From the NCBI GenBank assembly GCA_040757085.1, contig JBFLXJ010000006.1, positions 1-64,000 on the forward strand: DNA of 64,000 bases, read 5' to 3'. The position numbers were made by a program, and so were the translations under genes. This DNA is from Bacillota bacterium. Lineage in GTDB: Bacteria; Bacillota; Sulfobacillia; JACIYH01. This document shows, piece by piece, positions 32,692-41,719 of this stretch. The first letter of the stretch is position 1, and the number at the start of each line of letters is the position of its first letter. The notes beneath the pieces are model-generated. The model did no database searches and had not been told where the DNA came from. It worked only from the letters and a program-made list of their open reading frames with translations.

Positions 32692-32762
32692 GTTGTTTGC
32701 CCGTGCCGCCCGTATGGGCAGGCCGGGCTGTTCCGTTTTGTTAGTTGAGATGTTGTTTGCCC
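32692..32762. repeat. Two copies of an 11-bp direct repeat before korA
   Basis: GTTGTTTGCCC occurs at 32692-32702 and 32752-32762, exactly 60 bp apart, in the spacer between the IclR gene and korA. A 5+3+5 inverted repeat AAGAA-GGA-TTCTT follows at 32763-32775, and a TAGAAT that could be a -10 lies at 32786-32791. These are candidate operator and promoter elements for the cluster. Confidence 0.4.
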
Positions 32763-32911
32763 AAGAAGGATTCTTCGCCCCGGTGTAGAATAGTACGTGC
32801 GGTAAACGCACTCCCTGTGCGCATACCGCCCCGGCACCTTCAGGTCAGCAGGAATCATTCTGAGGGCGCCTGCGCGGTGGGCGGGATAGCAGGTTCTTGG
32901 AGGCGAGACGG

Positions 32912-34060
32912 TTGGCTGGGAGATCACCGGAAGTGAGGATCATACAGGGCAACGAGGCCTGTGTGGAGGGCGCGATCGTCGCGGGTTGCCGGTTTTTTGC
33001 CGGATATCCCATCACGCCTGCGTCTGAGATTGCCGAACTCATGTCCAGGCGGCTGCCCCAGGTAGGGGGCGTTTTTATGCAAATGGAGGACGAGCTGGCG
33101 AGTGTCTGCGCGGTCATAGGCGCTTCCTGGGGCGGGGTGAAGGCGTGCACCGCCTCATCGGGACCCGGCATCAGCCTGATGCAGGAGGGAGTGGGCTATG
33201 CGGCCGAAACCGAAACCCCCTGCGTCATCATCAACGTCATGCGGGGCGGGCCGGCCACGGGGCAACCCACCCTTCCCTCCCAGCAGGACATCATGCAGGC
33301 CAGGTTCGGGAGCCACGGTGACTACGAGATCATAGCCGTGGCTCCTTCTTCTGCACAGGAGGCTTTCGACCTCACGGTCAAGGCGTTCAACCTGGCGGAG
33401 ATCTACCGGGTGCCGGTATACGTGCTGTCGGACGAGATAGTGGGGCACACCCGGGAGAAGGTGCTGCTCGACCCGGGGGTAGAGGTGATCCCCCGCAAGC
33501 GCCCGCCCAGAGAGGGGTACCTGCCGTACCGGCCGGGGCCGGATGGGCTGCTTCCGGGCATGCCCGCCTTCAACGAGGGCTACCGGCTGCTGGTCGACGG
33601 GCAACTCCACGACGAAACCGGCAACCGGGTGGGCCACGACCCGGAGGCCAGCGCCCGCCTGGTGCGGCGCCTGTGTGAGAAGATAACGTCCCGCGTGGAC
33701 GAGCTCACTGACGTGGAGGAACTTTTCCTGGAAGATGCCCAGGCGGTGGTGGTCTGTTACGGCAGTTCTGCCCGGCCGGCCCTGGAGGCCGTGTACGCCG
33801 CCAGGGAGCAGGGTATACCGGCGGGGATATTCCGTCTGCGCGTCCTGTTCCCGTTCCCGGCCAGGCGGCTGGCCGCCCTGGCCCGGCGTGTGCGGGCTTT
33901 GCTGGTGCCAGAGATGAACGTGGGGAAGCTGGTGCTCGAGGTGGAGCGGGTGGCGGGGGGTGCTCAGGTGGTGAGCCTGCCCAAGCTGGGAGGAGCCCTG
34001 CACACTCCGGAGGAGATACTGGACGCCATCACCTCCGTCCTCAAGGAAGGTGGTCGATGA
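32912..34060 (+). CDS. korA: 2-oxoacid:ferredoxin oxidoreductase, alpha subunit
   Basis: A 382-residue alpha subunit with the expected opening (GNEACVEGAIVAGCRFFAGY then PITPASEIAE) and MRGGPATGQPTLPSQQDI. With beta, gamma and delta it oxidatively decarboxylates a 2-oxoacid to acyl-CoA and reduces ferredoxin in the cytoplasm. The PxTPxSE pattern is shared by 2-oxoglutarate (KorA) and branched-chain (VorB) types; the SucCD-like genes downstream favour 2-oxoglutarate or a similar dicarboxylate. I chose the TTG at 32912, eight bases after GGAGG; the TTG at 32897 lacks a site. Its stop overlaps korB by 4 bp. It is the first gene of a cluster running to 43050. Confidence 0.9.
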   Translation: MAGRSPEVRIIQGNEACVEGAIVAGCRFFAGYPITPASEIAELMSRRLPQVGGVFMQMEDELASVCAVIGASWGGVKACTASSGPGISLMQEGVGYAAETETPCVIINVMRGGPATGQPTLPSQQDIMQARFGSHGDYEIIAVAPSSAQEAFDLTVKAFNLAEIYRVPVYVLSDEIVGHTREKVLLDPGVEVIPRKRPPREGYLPYRPGPDGLLPGMPAFNEGYRLLVDGQLHDETGNRVGHDPEASARLVRRLCEKITSRVDELTDVEELFLEDAQAVVVCYGSSARPALEAVYAAREQGIPAGIFRLRVLFPFPARRLAALARRVRALLVPEMNVGKLVLEVERVAGGAQVVSLPKLGGALHTPEEILDAITSVLKEGGR

Positions 34061-34872
34061 TGCACCCGTTGGGAGAGAAGTACCTGCGCAAGCATACCCT
34101 GCCCACCATCTTCTGCCCCGGCTGCGGTGACGGCACGGTGCTGTCTGCTTTCCTGCGGGCCGTGGACGAGCTGGACATCGGTGAGCAGCTCGCCCTGGTG
34201 GGCGGGATCGGGTGCTCTGGTTGGATTCCCGTGTACGTGAACGCAGACACCCTGCACGTCCTGCACGGAAGGGCCATCCCCTTTGCCACCGGACTGAAAG
34301 TGACCAGGCCGGAGCGGAAGGTGGTGGTTTTCACCGGCGACGGTGACTGCCTGGCCATCGGGGGAAACCATTTTATCCACGCGTGCCGGCGCAACATCGG
34401 TATGACGGTGGTGATGCTGAATAACGCCATTTACGGCATGACTGGAGGACAGGTGGCTCCCACCTCGCCTTATCAGGCCCGCACCCAGACTTCGCCCTAC
34501 GGGAACCCGGAGATGCCATTCGATGCGTGCCGGCTGGCCATCGCGTCCGGTGCCACCTACGTGGCTCGCTGGACCTCCGGTCATCCGCGCCAGCTGACAC
34601 GGGCCTTCAAGGAGGCCATCCTGCATCCCGGCTTTGCCTTTATCGAGGTGCTCACCCAGTGCCCCACCCAGACCGGCCGCTACATGAAGGGGGGGCTGGA
34701 CGCGCCTGCCTTGCTGAAAGACATCCGGGCCGGGGTAGTGGGGAAAGAAAGGGCCGCTTCGATGTCGCCCGAAGAACTGGCCGGCAAAGTGCAGATCGGC
34801 ACCCTGCACCGCGAGGTCCGGCTGGAGTTCACCGAGGCTCTGCGCCAGCTGACGGAAGGTGATGGCAAATGA
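34057..34872 (+). CDS. korB: 2-oxoacid:ferredoxin oxidoreductase, beta subunit
   Basis: A 271-residue thiamine-diphosphate subunit. The N-terminal FCPGCGDGTVL supplies cluster/TPP region cysteines and the TPP motif GDGDCLAIGGNHFIHACRRN plus NNAIYGMTGGQ is complete. YMKGGLDAP and the C-terminal helix follow KorB/VorA rather than pyruvate-type enzymes. ATGA overlap with korA and a 4-bp overlap with the delta ferredoxin gene indicate strict co-translation. Confidence 0.92.
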   Translation: MMHPLGEKYLRKHTLPTIFCPGCGDGTVLSAFLRAVDELDIGEQLALVGGIGCSGWIPVYVNADTLHVLHGRAIPFATGLKVTRPERKVVVFTGDGDCLAIGGNHFIHACRRNIGMTVVMLNNAIYGMTGGQVAPTSPYQARTQTSPYGNPEMPFDACRLAIASGATYVARWTSGHPRQLTRAFKEAILHPGFAFIEVLTQCPTQTGRYMKGGLDAPALLKDIRAGVVGKERAASMSPEELAGKVQIGTLHREVRLEFTEALRQLTEGDGK

Positions 34873-35093
34873 AGATCCCCTGCATCGATGAGACCTGGTG
34901 CAAGGGTTGCGGGCTTTGCATCTCCGAGTGTCCGCGTCAGGTCCTGGGGTGGTCGGGGAAGCGCAACCGCAAGGGCTACAACCTGCCCGCGGCCCTTGAG
35001 CCTCAAAAGTGTAACGCTTGCCGGTTGTGCGAACTGATCTGCCCCGACCTGGCCATCTACGTGGAGGAGGAAGAGCAGTGCGCAAAGAGGTGA
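34869..35093 (+). CDS. korD: 2-oxoacid:ferredoxin oxidoreductase, delta (ferredoxin) subunit
   Basis: A 74-residue 2[4Fe-4S] protein with CKGCGLCISECP and CNACRLCELICP. It shuttles electrons from the TPP site to free ferredoxin. The gene order alpha-beta-delta-gamma differs from the more frequent delta-alpha-beta-gamma. It overlaps the gamma gene by 16 bp. Confidence 0.92.
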   Translation: MKIPCIDETWCKGCGLCISECPRQVLGWSGKRNRKGYNLPAALEPQKCNACRLCELICPDLAIYVEEEEQCAKR

Positions 35094-35614
35094 GGATCGC
35101 CGGTTTCGGCGGGCAGGGGGTGATCCTGGCCGGCATCGTGGTTGCTCACGCCGCTGGCGTCTACGAGGGCAAGGAGGTAGCCCAGACCCAGTCGTACGGT
35201 CCCGAGGCCCGCGGGGGAGCGGCCCGCTGCGACGTGGTGATTTCCGATGAGCGCATCCTGTACCCCAAGGTCAGGAAGCCCCACTCCTTGCTGTGCATGT
35301 CCCAGCCGGCTCTCGACCGTTACGGGAGCGAATGCGACGAGCAGTGCCTGCTGGTCCTGGACTCCACCCTGGTGGAGAACTGGCCCCGGGGTGGGCGGGT
35401 GGCGCTGGTGCCCGCGACTTCCATTGCCGAAGGCGAACTCGGCAACCGCATGGCCGCCAACATGGTCATGCTGGGCGCGCTGGCCCGGGCGGGGGGCGTG
35501 GTTACCCTGGACTCCTTGCGCCGGGCGGTGGGCGATGTGGTTTCTCCTCGCTTCCGGGAACTGAACCTGCGGGCGCTGGAAGCCGGGTACGAAAGGGTGA
35601 GGACGGAGCCGTGA
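35078..35614 (+). CDS. korC: 2-oxoacid:ferredoxin oxidoreductase, gamma subunit
   Basis: A 178-residue gamma subunit with the CoA-related opening VRIAGFGGQGVILAG, then QTQSYGPEARGGAARCDVV, both typical of this family. The GTG at 35078 lies inside the korD gene and follows GGAGGAGG. Its stop overlaps the GTG of the SucC-like gene (GTGA), so the whole Kor set and the ligase are one translational chain. Confidence 0.92.
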   Translation: MRKEVRIAGFGGQGVILAGIVVAHAAGVYEGKEVAQTQSYGPEARGGAARCDVVISDERILYPKVRKPHSLLCMSQPALDRYGSECDEQCLLVLDSTLVENWPRGGRVALVPATSIAEGELGNRMAANMVMLGALARAGGVVTLDSLRRAVGDVVSPRFRELNLRALEAGYERVRTEP

Positions 35615-36765
35615 ACCTGCTGGAGTATCAGGGCAAGCGTATCCTGGCCGCCCGGGGGATCAACGTTCCCCGCGGGCAGGTGGCCCGCACGGCTGAGGAA
35701 GCTGAAAATGCCGCGGCCGAACTGGGTGTGCCCGTGGTGGTCAAGGCCCAGGTGAGGAGCGGCAAACGGGGGAAGGCGGGGGGAGTCCTTCCGGCCGATA
35801 CCCCGGCCAGGGCCCGGGAGGCGGCCGAGCGCATTTTGGGCATGGAAATCGGCGGTCACCGGGTGGAGGCCGTACTGGTGGAGGAGAAGCTCTCCATCGC
35901 CCGGGAGCTTTACGCGGGTATCACCGTCAGCCCGCGGGATCGGGCGGCGGTGCTCATGTTCACATGCCAGGGGGGCATGGACGTGGAGGAGGTGGCCGCC
36001 CGCTCGCCGCAGGCGATCGTTTCCCTGCCCGTGGACGGGGTCAGGCCCGTGTGGCGCCACCAGATCCTAGAATTGGTCAAGCGGGCAGGGCTGGAAGGAG
36101 AAGCGCTGGGCCAGGTAACGGGTACCCTGGGGCAGCTGGTGCGTACCTTCCTGGAGCTGGATGCCACCACGGCGGAGATCAACCCCCTGGTGGTCACCGC
36201 GGACGGCCGGGTGGTGGCGGCAGACGCCAAGCTGGTGATCGACGATGCCGCCCTCTTCCGGCACCCGGAACTGGGTAAGGAGGCCGCCCCGGTGGGGGAT
36301 CCCCTGGAGGCCATGGCCAGGCAGGCCCGTCTGGCCTACGTGCGTCTTCCCGGGGGTAACGTGGGGGTCATCGCGGGAGGGGCGGGTCTTGCCCTGGCCA
36401 CCATGGACACCGTGTTTGCCCTGGGAGGCAGGCCGGCCAACTTCCTCGACGTAGGGGGAGGGGTGTCCCAGGAGGGCATGGCTACCGCCCTGAGGGTGGT
36501 GGCCCGCACCCCCGGCGTGGAGGGGATCGTCATTAACGTCTTCGGCGGCATCAACAACTGCGAGATCATGGCCCGGGGTATCGCCCAGGTGCTGGACGAG
36601 GACGGGATTTCCGTGCCCCTGGTAGTCAAGATGCGCGGGCACTCGCAGGAGGAAGGATGGGCCATCCTGGCCCGGAGGGGCGTGGAGGTGGTCAAGTACG
36701 GTACCACGGGCGAGGCCGTGGCCCGGCTCCTTGAACTGATGAACAAGAACGGGGAGAGGACGTAA
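35611..36765 (+). CDS. sucC: Succinyl-CoA synthetase beta subunit-like
   Basis: A 384-residue ATP-grasp subunit, about the usual 388. It begins NLLEYQGKRILAARGI and has VVKAQVRSGKRGKAGGV, AEINPLVV with the Mg-binding Glu/Asn, and the C-terminal FLDVGGGVSQEGMATAL and NVFGGINNCE nucleotide/CoA region. With the alpha subunit it converts acyl-CoA plus NDP and phosphate into the acid plus NTP. Coupling to kor makes a substrate-level phosphorylation unit. The substrate could be succinyl-CoA or a related acyl-CoA such as malyl-CoA; MtkA-type ligases look similar. Confidence 0.88.
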   Translation: MNLLEYQGKRILAARGINVPRGQVARTAEEAENAAAELGVPVVVKAQVRSGKRGKAGGVLPADTPARAREAAERILGMEIGGHRVEAVLVEEKLSIARELYAGITVSPRDRAAVLMFTCQGGMDVEEVAARSPQAIVSLPVDGVRPVWRHQILELVKRAGLEGEALGQVTGTLGQLVRTFLELDATTAEINPLVVTADGRVVAADAKLVIDDAALFRHPELGKEAAPVGDPLEAMARQARLAYVRLPGGNVGVIAGGAGLALATMDTVFALGGRPANFLDVGGGVSQEGMATALRVVARTPGVEGIVINVFGGINNCEIMARGIAQVLDEDGISVPLVVKMRGHSQEEGWAILARRGVEVVKYGTTGEAVARLLELMNKNGERT

Positions 36766-36770
36766 GCGAG

Positions 36771-37649
36771 ATGGCCATTCTGGTGAACCAGGACACCCAC
36801 GTGATCATCCAGGGCATCACCGGCACGCAAGGAAGCTACCACGCCGCTCGCATGCTGGAGTACAACGTCAAGCTGGTGGGCGGAGTGGTTCCCGGGCGGG
36901 GAGGTCGCCAGGTGGAGGGGGTGCCCGTGTTCGACACGGTGGCTGAGGCATGCGCGGCCGCCAGGGTGGATGCCTCCCTGGTGCTGGTACCGCCCCCCTT
37001 CGTGCTGGAGGCGGCTGCCGAGGCCATCGAATGCGGTATTCCCCTCGTGGTCGTGATCACCGAACACGTTCCCGTGCTCGATTCCATGCGGCTGGTCGCG
37101 CTGGCCCGCCAGCGCGGGGTGCGGGTCGTTGGGCCCAACACCATAGGCGTCATCAGCCCGGGCAAGAGCAAGGTGGGCATCATGCCGGGGTACATTTACA
37201 GCCCCGGCCCGGTAGGGATCGTGTCCCGGAGCGGAACCCTGACCCACGAGGTGGCCTCCAACCTCACCTTCCGGGGCATCGGGCAATCGACCTGCGTGGG
37301 GATAGGGGGAGACCCCATCGTGGGTACCACCTTCGTGGAGGTGCTGGAACTGTTCCGGCACGATCCCGAGACGGAAGCAGTGGTGCTGATAGGGGAAATA
37401 GGGGGAGGTGCGGAGGAAGAAGCAGCCGAGTACCTGCGGGCGGGATATCCCAAGCCGGTGCTGGCTTTCATCGCCGGCCAGACTGCCCCTCCCGAGAAGC
37501 GCATGGGCCATGCCGGCGCCATCGTGCAGGGAAGCAGCGGTACTGCGGCTGCCAAGATGCAGCGGCTGAAGGAAGCGGGAGTCAGGGTGGCCTCCACCCT
37601 GGATGGTATCCTGGACGAAGTGAAGGCCGTGCTGTCGCACGTGGCCTGA
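36771..37649 (+). CDS. sucD: Succinyl-CoA synthetase alpha subunit-like
   Basis: A 292-residue CoA-binding and phospho-histidine subunit. It has TGTQGSYHAARMLEYN, VGPNTIGVISPGKSKVGIMP, VSRSGTLTHEVA and the active-site His in RMGHAGAI, all as in SucD. It starts 5 bp after the beta gene. Together with the upstream Kor complex it would conserve the oxidation energy as ATP or GTP. Confidence 0.9.
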   Translation: MAILVNQDTHVIIQGITGTQGSYHAARMLEYNVKLVGGVVPGRGGRQVEGVPVFDTVAEACAAARVDASLVLVPPPFVLEAAAEAIECGIPLVVVITEHVPVLDSMRLVALARQRGVRVVGPNTIGVISPGKSKVGIMPGYIYSPGPVGIVSRSGTLTHEVASNLTFRGIGQSTCVGIGGDPIVGTTFVEVLELFRHDPETEAVVLIGEIGGGAEEEAAEYLRAGYPKPVLAFIAGQTAPPEKRMGHAGAIVQGSSGTAAAKMQRLKEAGVRVASTLDGILDEVKAVLSHVA

Positions 37650-37662
37650 CAGGAGGGAGAAG

Positions 37663-39069
37663 ATGCGCAACAAGTGGGTGACCATCGTAAGCATCGTGCT
37701 CACCCTCGTGGCCTTGTGGGCTCTGAACTGGTCGACGCCCGGACTTGAGGCCAAGGGACGCATTCCCCTGGTGGTGTTCCTGTGGTCGGTTGCCCTGTGG
37801 ATACTGCGGCCCATCCCGGAGTACCTCACGGCCATACTGGGTGCGGCGGTCATGATCTTCCTCAAGGTGCCCGGCAAGGAAGTGCTGGGCGGCTTTGCCG
37901 ACCCCGTGTGGTGGATGGTGACCTTCGCCTGCATCCTGGGTGCAGCCATCGCCACCACCGGCCTGGGACGGCGGATTGCCTACACCATCATGGATAAGCT
38001 GGGCACCAGCCCCCTGCGGCTTCTGTACGGGACCACCATGACGAACAACGTGCTGGCTCCCTTCACCCCTTCCAACACGGCCCGCGGCGCCATCCTCTAC
38101 GGGGTGACGGAAGGCATCTGCGAAGCCCTGGGCCTGAAGGCAGGGGAGAAGAAGGGCGACCATACCCTGACCCTGGCTAACCTCTATATCAACACCACCA
38201 ACACCAACATGTTCCTCACCGCCATGGGCGGAAACGCTCTGTTCGTGTCGCTCCTGGACAAGATGACCGGGCACCGCGTGGTGTGGAGCGACTGGTTCAT
38301 CGCCGCTTTCGTACCCATGCTCCCGGTAGTGCTCATCCTCCCCTATATCGTCTACCGCCTGTTCCCGCCCCAGGAGAGCGAATGGGTGCGGGGCCGGGAG
38401 TTCGTGCGCGAGCAGGTATCCCGCCTGGGTGCTCCCAGCCGGGCGGAGAAGGCCACTCTGGTCATCATGCTGGTGACCCTGGCTCTGTGGGCAACCGAGC
38501 TCCTCCATAAGGTGCCTTCCACCACCGTGTCCTTCTTCATGGCCATCATGCTCCTGTTCCCCGGAATAGGCGCGGTGAGCTGGAAAGACGTGGAGAAGCA
38601 CATGCCGTGGCCCATGCTCATATGGTTGGGATTCGCCATGGGCATGGCCGGCGTGGTGAACTCCACCGGCGGCTTCAAGTGGCTGGTAGGCCGCTTCTTC
38701 GCCTCCTCACCCTGGGTGCAGTCCCTGGAATTCGCCCCGTTCATGCTGGTGGTGATCCTGGCCATCATCTTCATTCACCCGCTGTTCTCTGGCATGAACG
38801 CCATGGGCATGATCATGATCCCGGTGGTGGTGCAGCTGGCCACCGCCCGTGGGTTCGATCCCTTTGTGGCCGGATTCCTGGCCACGCTGGCCGTGACCAC
38901 GGCCGCCTTCTTCCTGCCCTTCAACAGCGCTCCCAACCTCATCTTCTATGGGTCGGGGCGCTTTGAGGTGACAGACCTGCTCAAGGGGGCCATACCCCTG
39001 GCGCTGCTGATCGCAGCGGCCCTGGTGGGTGCCCTCTACCTGTGGTGGCCGCTGATCGGCCTGCTCTGA
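37663..39069 (+). CDS. DASS family (SLC13/CitT-type) divalent anion transporter
   Basis: A 468-residue carrier with about eleven to twelve membrane helices and two re-entrant hairpin regions. The first hairpin keeps the sodium/substrate motif SNT (FTPSNTARGAIL); the second, near SGMNAMGMIMIP, does not show SNT. Family members move di- and tricarboxylates or sulfate with Na+ or in exchange. Placed between the ligase and the LarA-like gene, it probably imports the hydroxy- or oxo-dicarboxylate oxidised by the cluster, or exchanges it for succinate. GGAGGGAGA precedes the ATG. A second DASS gene, at 53958, is diverged. Confidence 0.9.
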   Translation: MRNKWVTIVSIVLTLVALWALNWSTPGLEAKGRIPLVVFLWSVALWILRPIPEYLTAILGAAVMIFLKVPGKEVLGGFADPVWWMVTFACILGAAIATTGLGRRIAYTIMDKLGTSPLRLLYGTTMTNNVLAPFTPSNTARGAILYGVTEGICEALGLKAGEKKGDHTLTLANLYINTTNTNMFLTAMGGNALFVSLLDKMTGHRVVWSDWFIAAFVPMLPVVLILPYIVYRLFPPQESEWVRGREFVREQVSRLGAPSRAEKATLVIMLVTLALWATELLHKVPSTTVSFFMAIMLLFPGIGAVSWKDVEKHMPWPMLIWLGFAMGMAGVVNSTGGFKWLVGRFFASSPWVQSLEFAPFMLVVILAIIFIHPLFSGMNAMGMIMIPVVVQLATARGFDPFVAGFLATLAVTTAAFFLPFNSAPNLIFYGSGRFEVTDLLKGAIPLALLIAAALVGALYLWWPLIGLL

Positions 39070-39102
39070 TCCCAGGATAAATGGTCGCCGGAGGTGATGG
39101 CC

Positions 39103-40311
39103 GTGAAGAGTCCCGTGGTGGTGCCCGTCCGGCAGGATATCCCCGCTGACAGGGTGGACGACCTCGAGCGAACGCTGGTGGAAGGGCTTGAGCGAGCGGG
39201 GGTCTGGCGCCGCATCCGTCCCGGGCTGCGGGTGGCCATCACCTCCGGGTCCCGGGGATTCTCTTACAACGTGACCGTCCTGCGTACTGTGGTGGCGGAG
39301 CTTAAATCCCGGGGTGCGGAGCCCTTCATATTTCCCGCCATGGGCAGCCACGGGGGGAGCACCGCCGAAGGGCAGGAGCGGGTGCTCCGGGACCTGGGCA
39401 TCACGCCCGAGTCGGTGGGTGCACCCATCCGGTCCTGCATGGAAGTGGTTCAGCTGGGGACGACCGCGAGCGGGATGCCTGTTTTCTGTGACCGGCTGGC
39501 CTACGAGGCGGATGCTATCGTGCTGTTCAACCGGGTGAAACCCCACACCGCCTTCCGGGGACCGGTAGAGAGCGGCCTGGTAAAGATGGCGGTGGTGGGT
39601 ATGGGCAAGCGCCACGGGGCGGAAGCGGCTCACCGGGCGGGTTTGAGTTCACAGGTATTGCTGGAAGGCTTCCAGCTGGTGAGGGAGAAAGCGCGTCTCT
39701 TGTGCGGGATTGCCACGGTGGAGAACTTCCGGGAGGAGGCGGCGGAACTGCAGGTCCTCCTCCCGGAGGAGATTCCCGAGCGCGAGCCCCTCTTGCTCCA
39801 GAAGGCCTGGCACTATTTGCCCCGCCTGCCTTTCGACCAGCTGGACGTCCTGGTGGTGGACCGCATGGGCAAGGACATCAGCGGTACGGGGATGGACGTC
39901 AACGTCATCGGCATCCACCGGCGCATAGGCGGAACCGGCTTGCCCGACATCCGCACCATAGTGGTGCTCGATCTGACGCCTGCCACCCACGGAAATGCCC
40001 TGGGGGTGGGATTTGCCGACCTGGTCCCGCGGCGGCTGGTGGACAAGATCGACTTTGGGGTCACTTACGCCAACGTCATCACCACCGGTTTTTACGGCAG
40101 CGGCAAAGTCCCGGTAACCCTGCCGACGGCCAGGGAGGCGGTGGAGGTAGCGCTGAGGCCATTCGAGCCTGACGCCGTTCGCCTGGTGCGCATCCGGGAC
40201 ACCAAACACCTGGATACCCTCTGGGTATCGCAGGCGTTGCTGCCGGAGGTGGAGGCCAATCCCCACCTGCACGTCGTGGGCGATCCCCAGCCGCTGGACA
40301 TAGAGGAGTGA
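39103..40311 (+). CDS. LarA-like (DUF2088) domain protein
   Basis: A 402-residue protein of the lactate-racemase/DUF2088 superfamily. Visible are IFPAMGSHGGSTAEGQ, FNRVKPHTAFRGPVESGL with KMAVVGMGKRHGA, and DRMGKDISGTGMD. LarA interconverts 2-hydroxyacid stereoisomers using a nickel-pincer cofactor. This copy is a distant relative, so racemisation is inference. It is placed directly before an FAD hydroxyacid dehydrogenase, where a racemase would make both enantiomers usable. The start is ambiguous between GTG 39094, ATG 39097 and GTG 39103; the last has GGAGG at 8 bases. No larB/larC/larE genes for the cofactor are seen. Confidence 0.75.
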   Translation: MKSPVVVPVRQDIPADRVDDLERTLVEGLERAGVWRRIRPGLRVAITSGSRGFSYNVTVLRTVVAELKSRGAEPFIFPAMGSHGGSTAEGQERVLRDLGITPESVGAPIRSCMEVVQLGTTASGMPVFCDRLAYEADAIVLFNRVKPHTAFRGPVESGLVKMAVVGMGKRHGAEAAHRAGLSSQVLLEGFQLVREKARLLCGIATVENFREEAAELQVLLPEEIPEREPLLLQKAWHYLPRLPFDQLDVLVVDRMGKDISGTGMDVNVIGIHRRIGGTGLPDIRTIVVLDLTPATHGNALGVGFADLVPRRLVDKIDFGVTYANVITTGFYGSGKVPVTLPTAREAVEVALRPFEPDAVRLVRIRDTKHLDTLWVSQALLPEVEANPHLHVVGDPQPLDIEE

Positions 40312-40318
40312 CGTAGTT

Positions 40319-41719
40319 TTGAAAGAGATCGTCAAGCGTGAGTTGCTGGACATCGTGGGTGAAGATCGGTTCTTCGATGACGATCTCGACCGTTTCACCT
40401 ACTCGTACGACGGCTCGTTCTTGCCTCTCGTGCCTCCTCATCTGCCCGAAGCCGTGGTGCAGCCCCGGTCTGCAGAAGAGGTGGCTGCCGTCCTGCGTGT
40501 TTGCCATGCGCACGGTGTACCCGTGGTCCCCCGGGGGGCGGGCAGCGGACGTACCGGGGGCTCGGTTCCGGTCGCGGGGGGCGTGGTCCTTTCTCTCCAG
40601 CGCATGAACCGCATCCTGGACCTGGACGAAGGGAACATGATGGCCCTGGTCGAGCCCGGGGTGGTGACGTTCGATTTCTGCCAGGCCATGGAAAGGAAGG
40701 GGTTTTTCTACCCTCCCGACCCGGCGTCCTGGAAGTTCTGCACCCTGGGGGGAAACGTGGCGGAGAACGCCGGTGGGGCCCGGGCTGTCAAGTACGGGGT
40801 GACCCGCGATTACGTCATGGGACTTCAGGTGGTGCTGGCGGACGGGCGGGTGATCGAGACCGGAGGAAAGGCGGTGAAGAACGTCACCGGGTACGACCTC
40901 ACCCGCCTCTTCGTGGGCTCGGAAGGGACGCTGGGGGTCATCACCCGTATCCTGCTCCGGTTGTTGCCCCTCCCCCCGGCCAAGAAGACCCTGCTCCTTT
41001 GCTTTGGGTCGGTCGATGCCGCGTCCACGGCGGTAGTGCGCATGATCCAGGCTGGGGTGATTCCAGCGGCTGCCGAACTGATGGACAGGGTAAGCATAGA
41101 TGCGGTGGCCCGGGCGCATCCGGTACACGTCCCGGCGGGCACCGAGGCGGCCGTGCTGGTTGACATCGACGGGGAGCCCGAAGTCCTGGTGCCTCAGGCC
41201 CGGCGGGTGGTGGCTGTAGCGCGCGAGGCAGGGGCGATCGAGATCAGGGAGGCCGCTGATGACGCCGAGGCGGATGCCCTGTGGCTCCTGCGCCGCGCCA
41301 TGGGGCCGGCAGTGGCAGCGATGGCTCCCAACAAGATAGGCGAGGACATCGCCGTACCCCGCACCGTCGTCCCCGAGATGATCCGGAGACTGCAGGATAT
41401 CGGGAGGCGTTACGGGTTTACCATCGCCATTTTCGGGCATGCGGGGGACGGCAACCTCCATCCCTCCATCCTCACCGACCTGAGCCAGGAGGGCAACCAG
41501 GAGAAAGCAGATGCCGCCGTCGCGGAGGTTTTCCGCGCGGCGCTGGAGCTGGGCGGCACCCTTTCCGGGGAGCACGGCATCGGCATCACCAAGCTGCCCT
41601 TCATCACCGACGCCCTCGGCGAGGCGCAGGTAGACGTGTTGAAATCCATAAAGAGAGCCCTGGATCCCAAGGGCATCCTCAATCCTGGCAAGATCTTTTC
41701 TGGGGGCGCCGAGCGTTGA
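40319..41719 (+). CDS. glcD: GlcD-like FAD-linked 2-hydroxyacid dehydrogenase
   Basis: A 466-residue VAO/PCMH-type flavoprotein. FAD-binding segments are VVPRGAGSGRTGGSVPV and CTLGGNVAENAGG, followed by FVGSEGTLGVITRI. Metal/substrate histidines of the C-terminal domain are in FGHAGDGNLHPSI and SGEHGIGITK. It oxidises a 2-hydroxyacid (D-lactate, glycolate, D-2-hydroxyglutarate) to the 2-oxoacid. A TTG at 40319 is the likely start, about ten bases after GAGGAG. Its stop overlaps the TTG start of the Fe-S partner gene. Supplying a 2-oxoacid to the kor genes upstream is the obvious role. Confidence 0.9.
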   Translation: MKEIVKRELLDIVGEDRFFDDDLDRFTYSYDGSFLPLVPPHLPEAVVQPRSAEEVAAVLRVCHAHGVPVVPRGAGSGRTGGSVPVAGGVVLSLQRMNRILDLDEGNMMALVEPGVVTFDFCQAMERKGFFYPPDPASWKFCTLGGNVAENAGGARAVKYGVTRDYVMGLQVVLADGRVIETGGKAVKNVTGYDLTRLFVGSEGTLGVITRILLRLLPLPPAKKTLLLCFGSVDAASTAVVRMIQAGVIPAAAELMDRVSIDAVARAHPVHVPAGTEAAVLVDIDGEPEVLVPQARRVVAVAREAGAIEIREAADDAEADALWLLRRAMGPAVAAMAPNKIGEDIAVPRTVVPEMIRRLQDIGRRYGFTIAIFGHAGDGNLHPSILTDLSQEGNQEKADAAVAEVFRAALELGGTLSGEHGIGITKLPFITDALGEAQVDVLKSIKRALDPKGILNPGKIFSGGAER

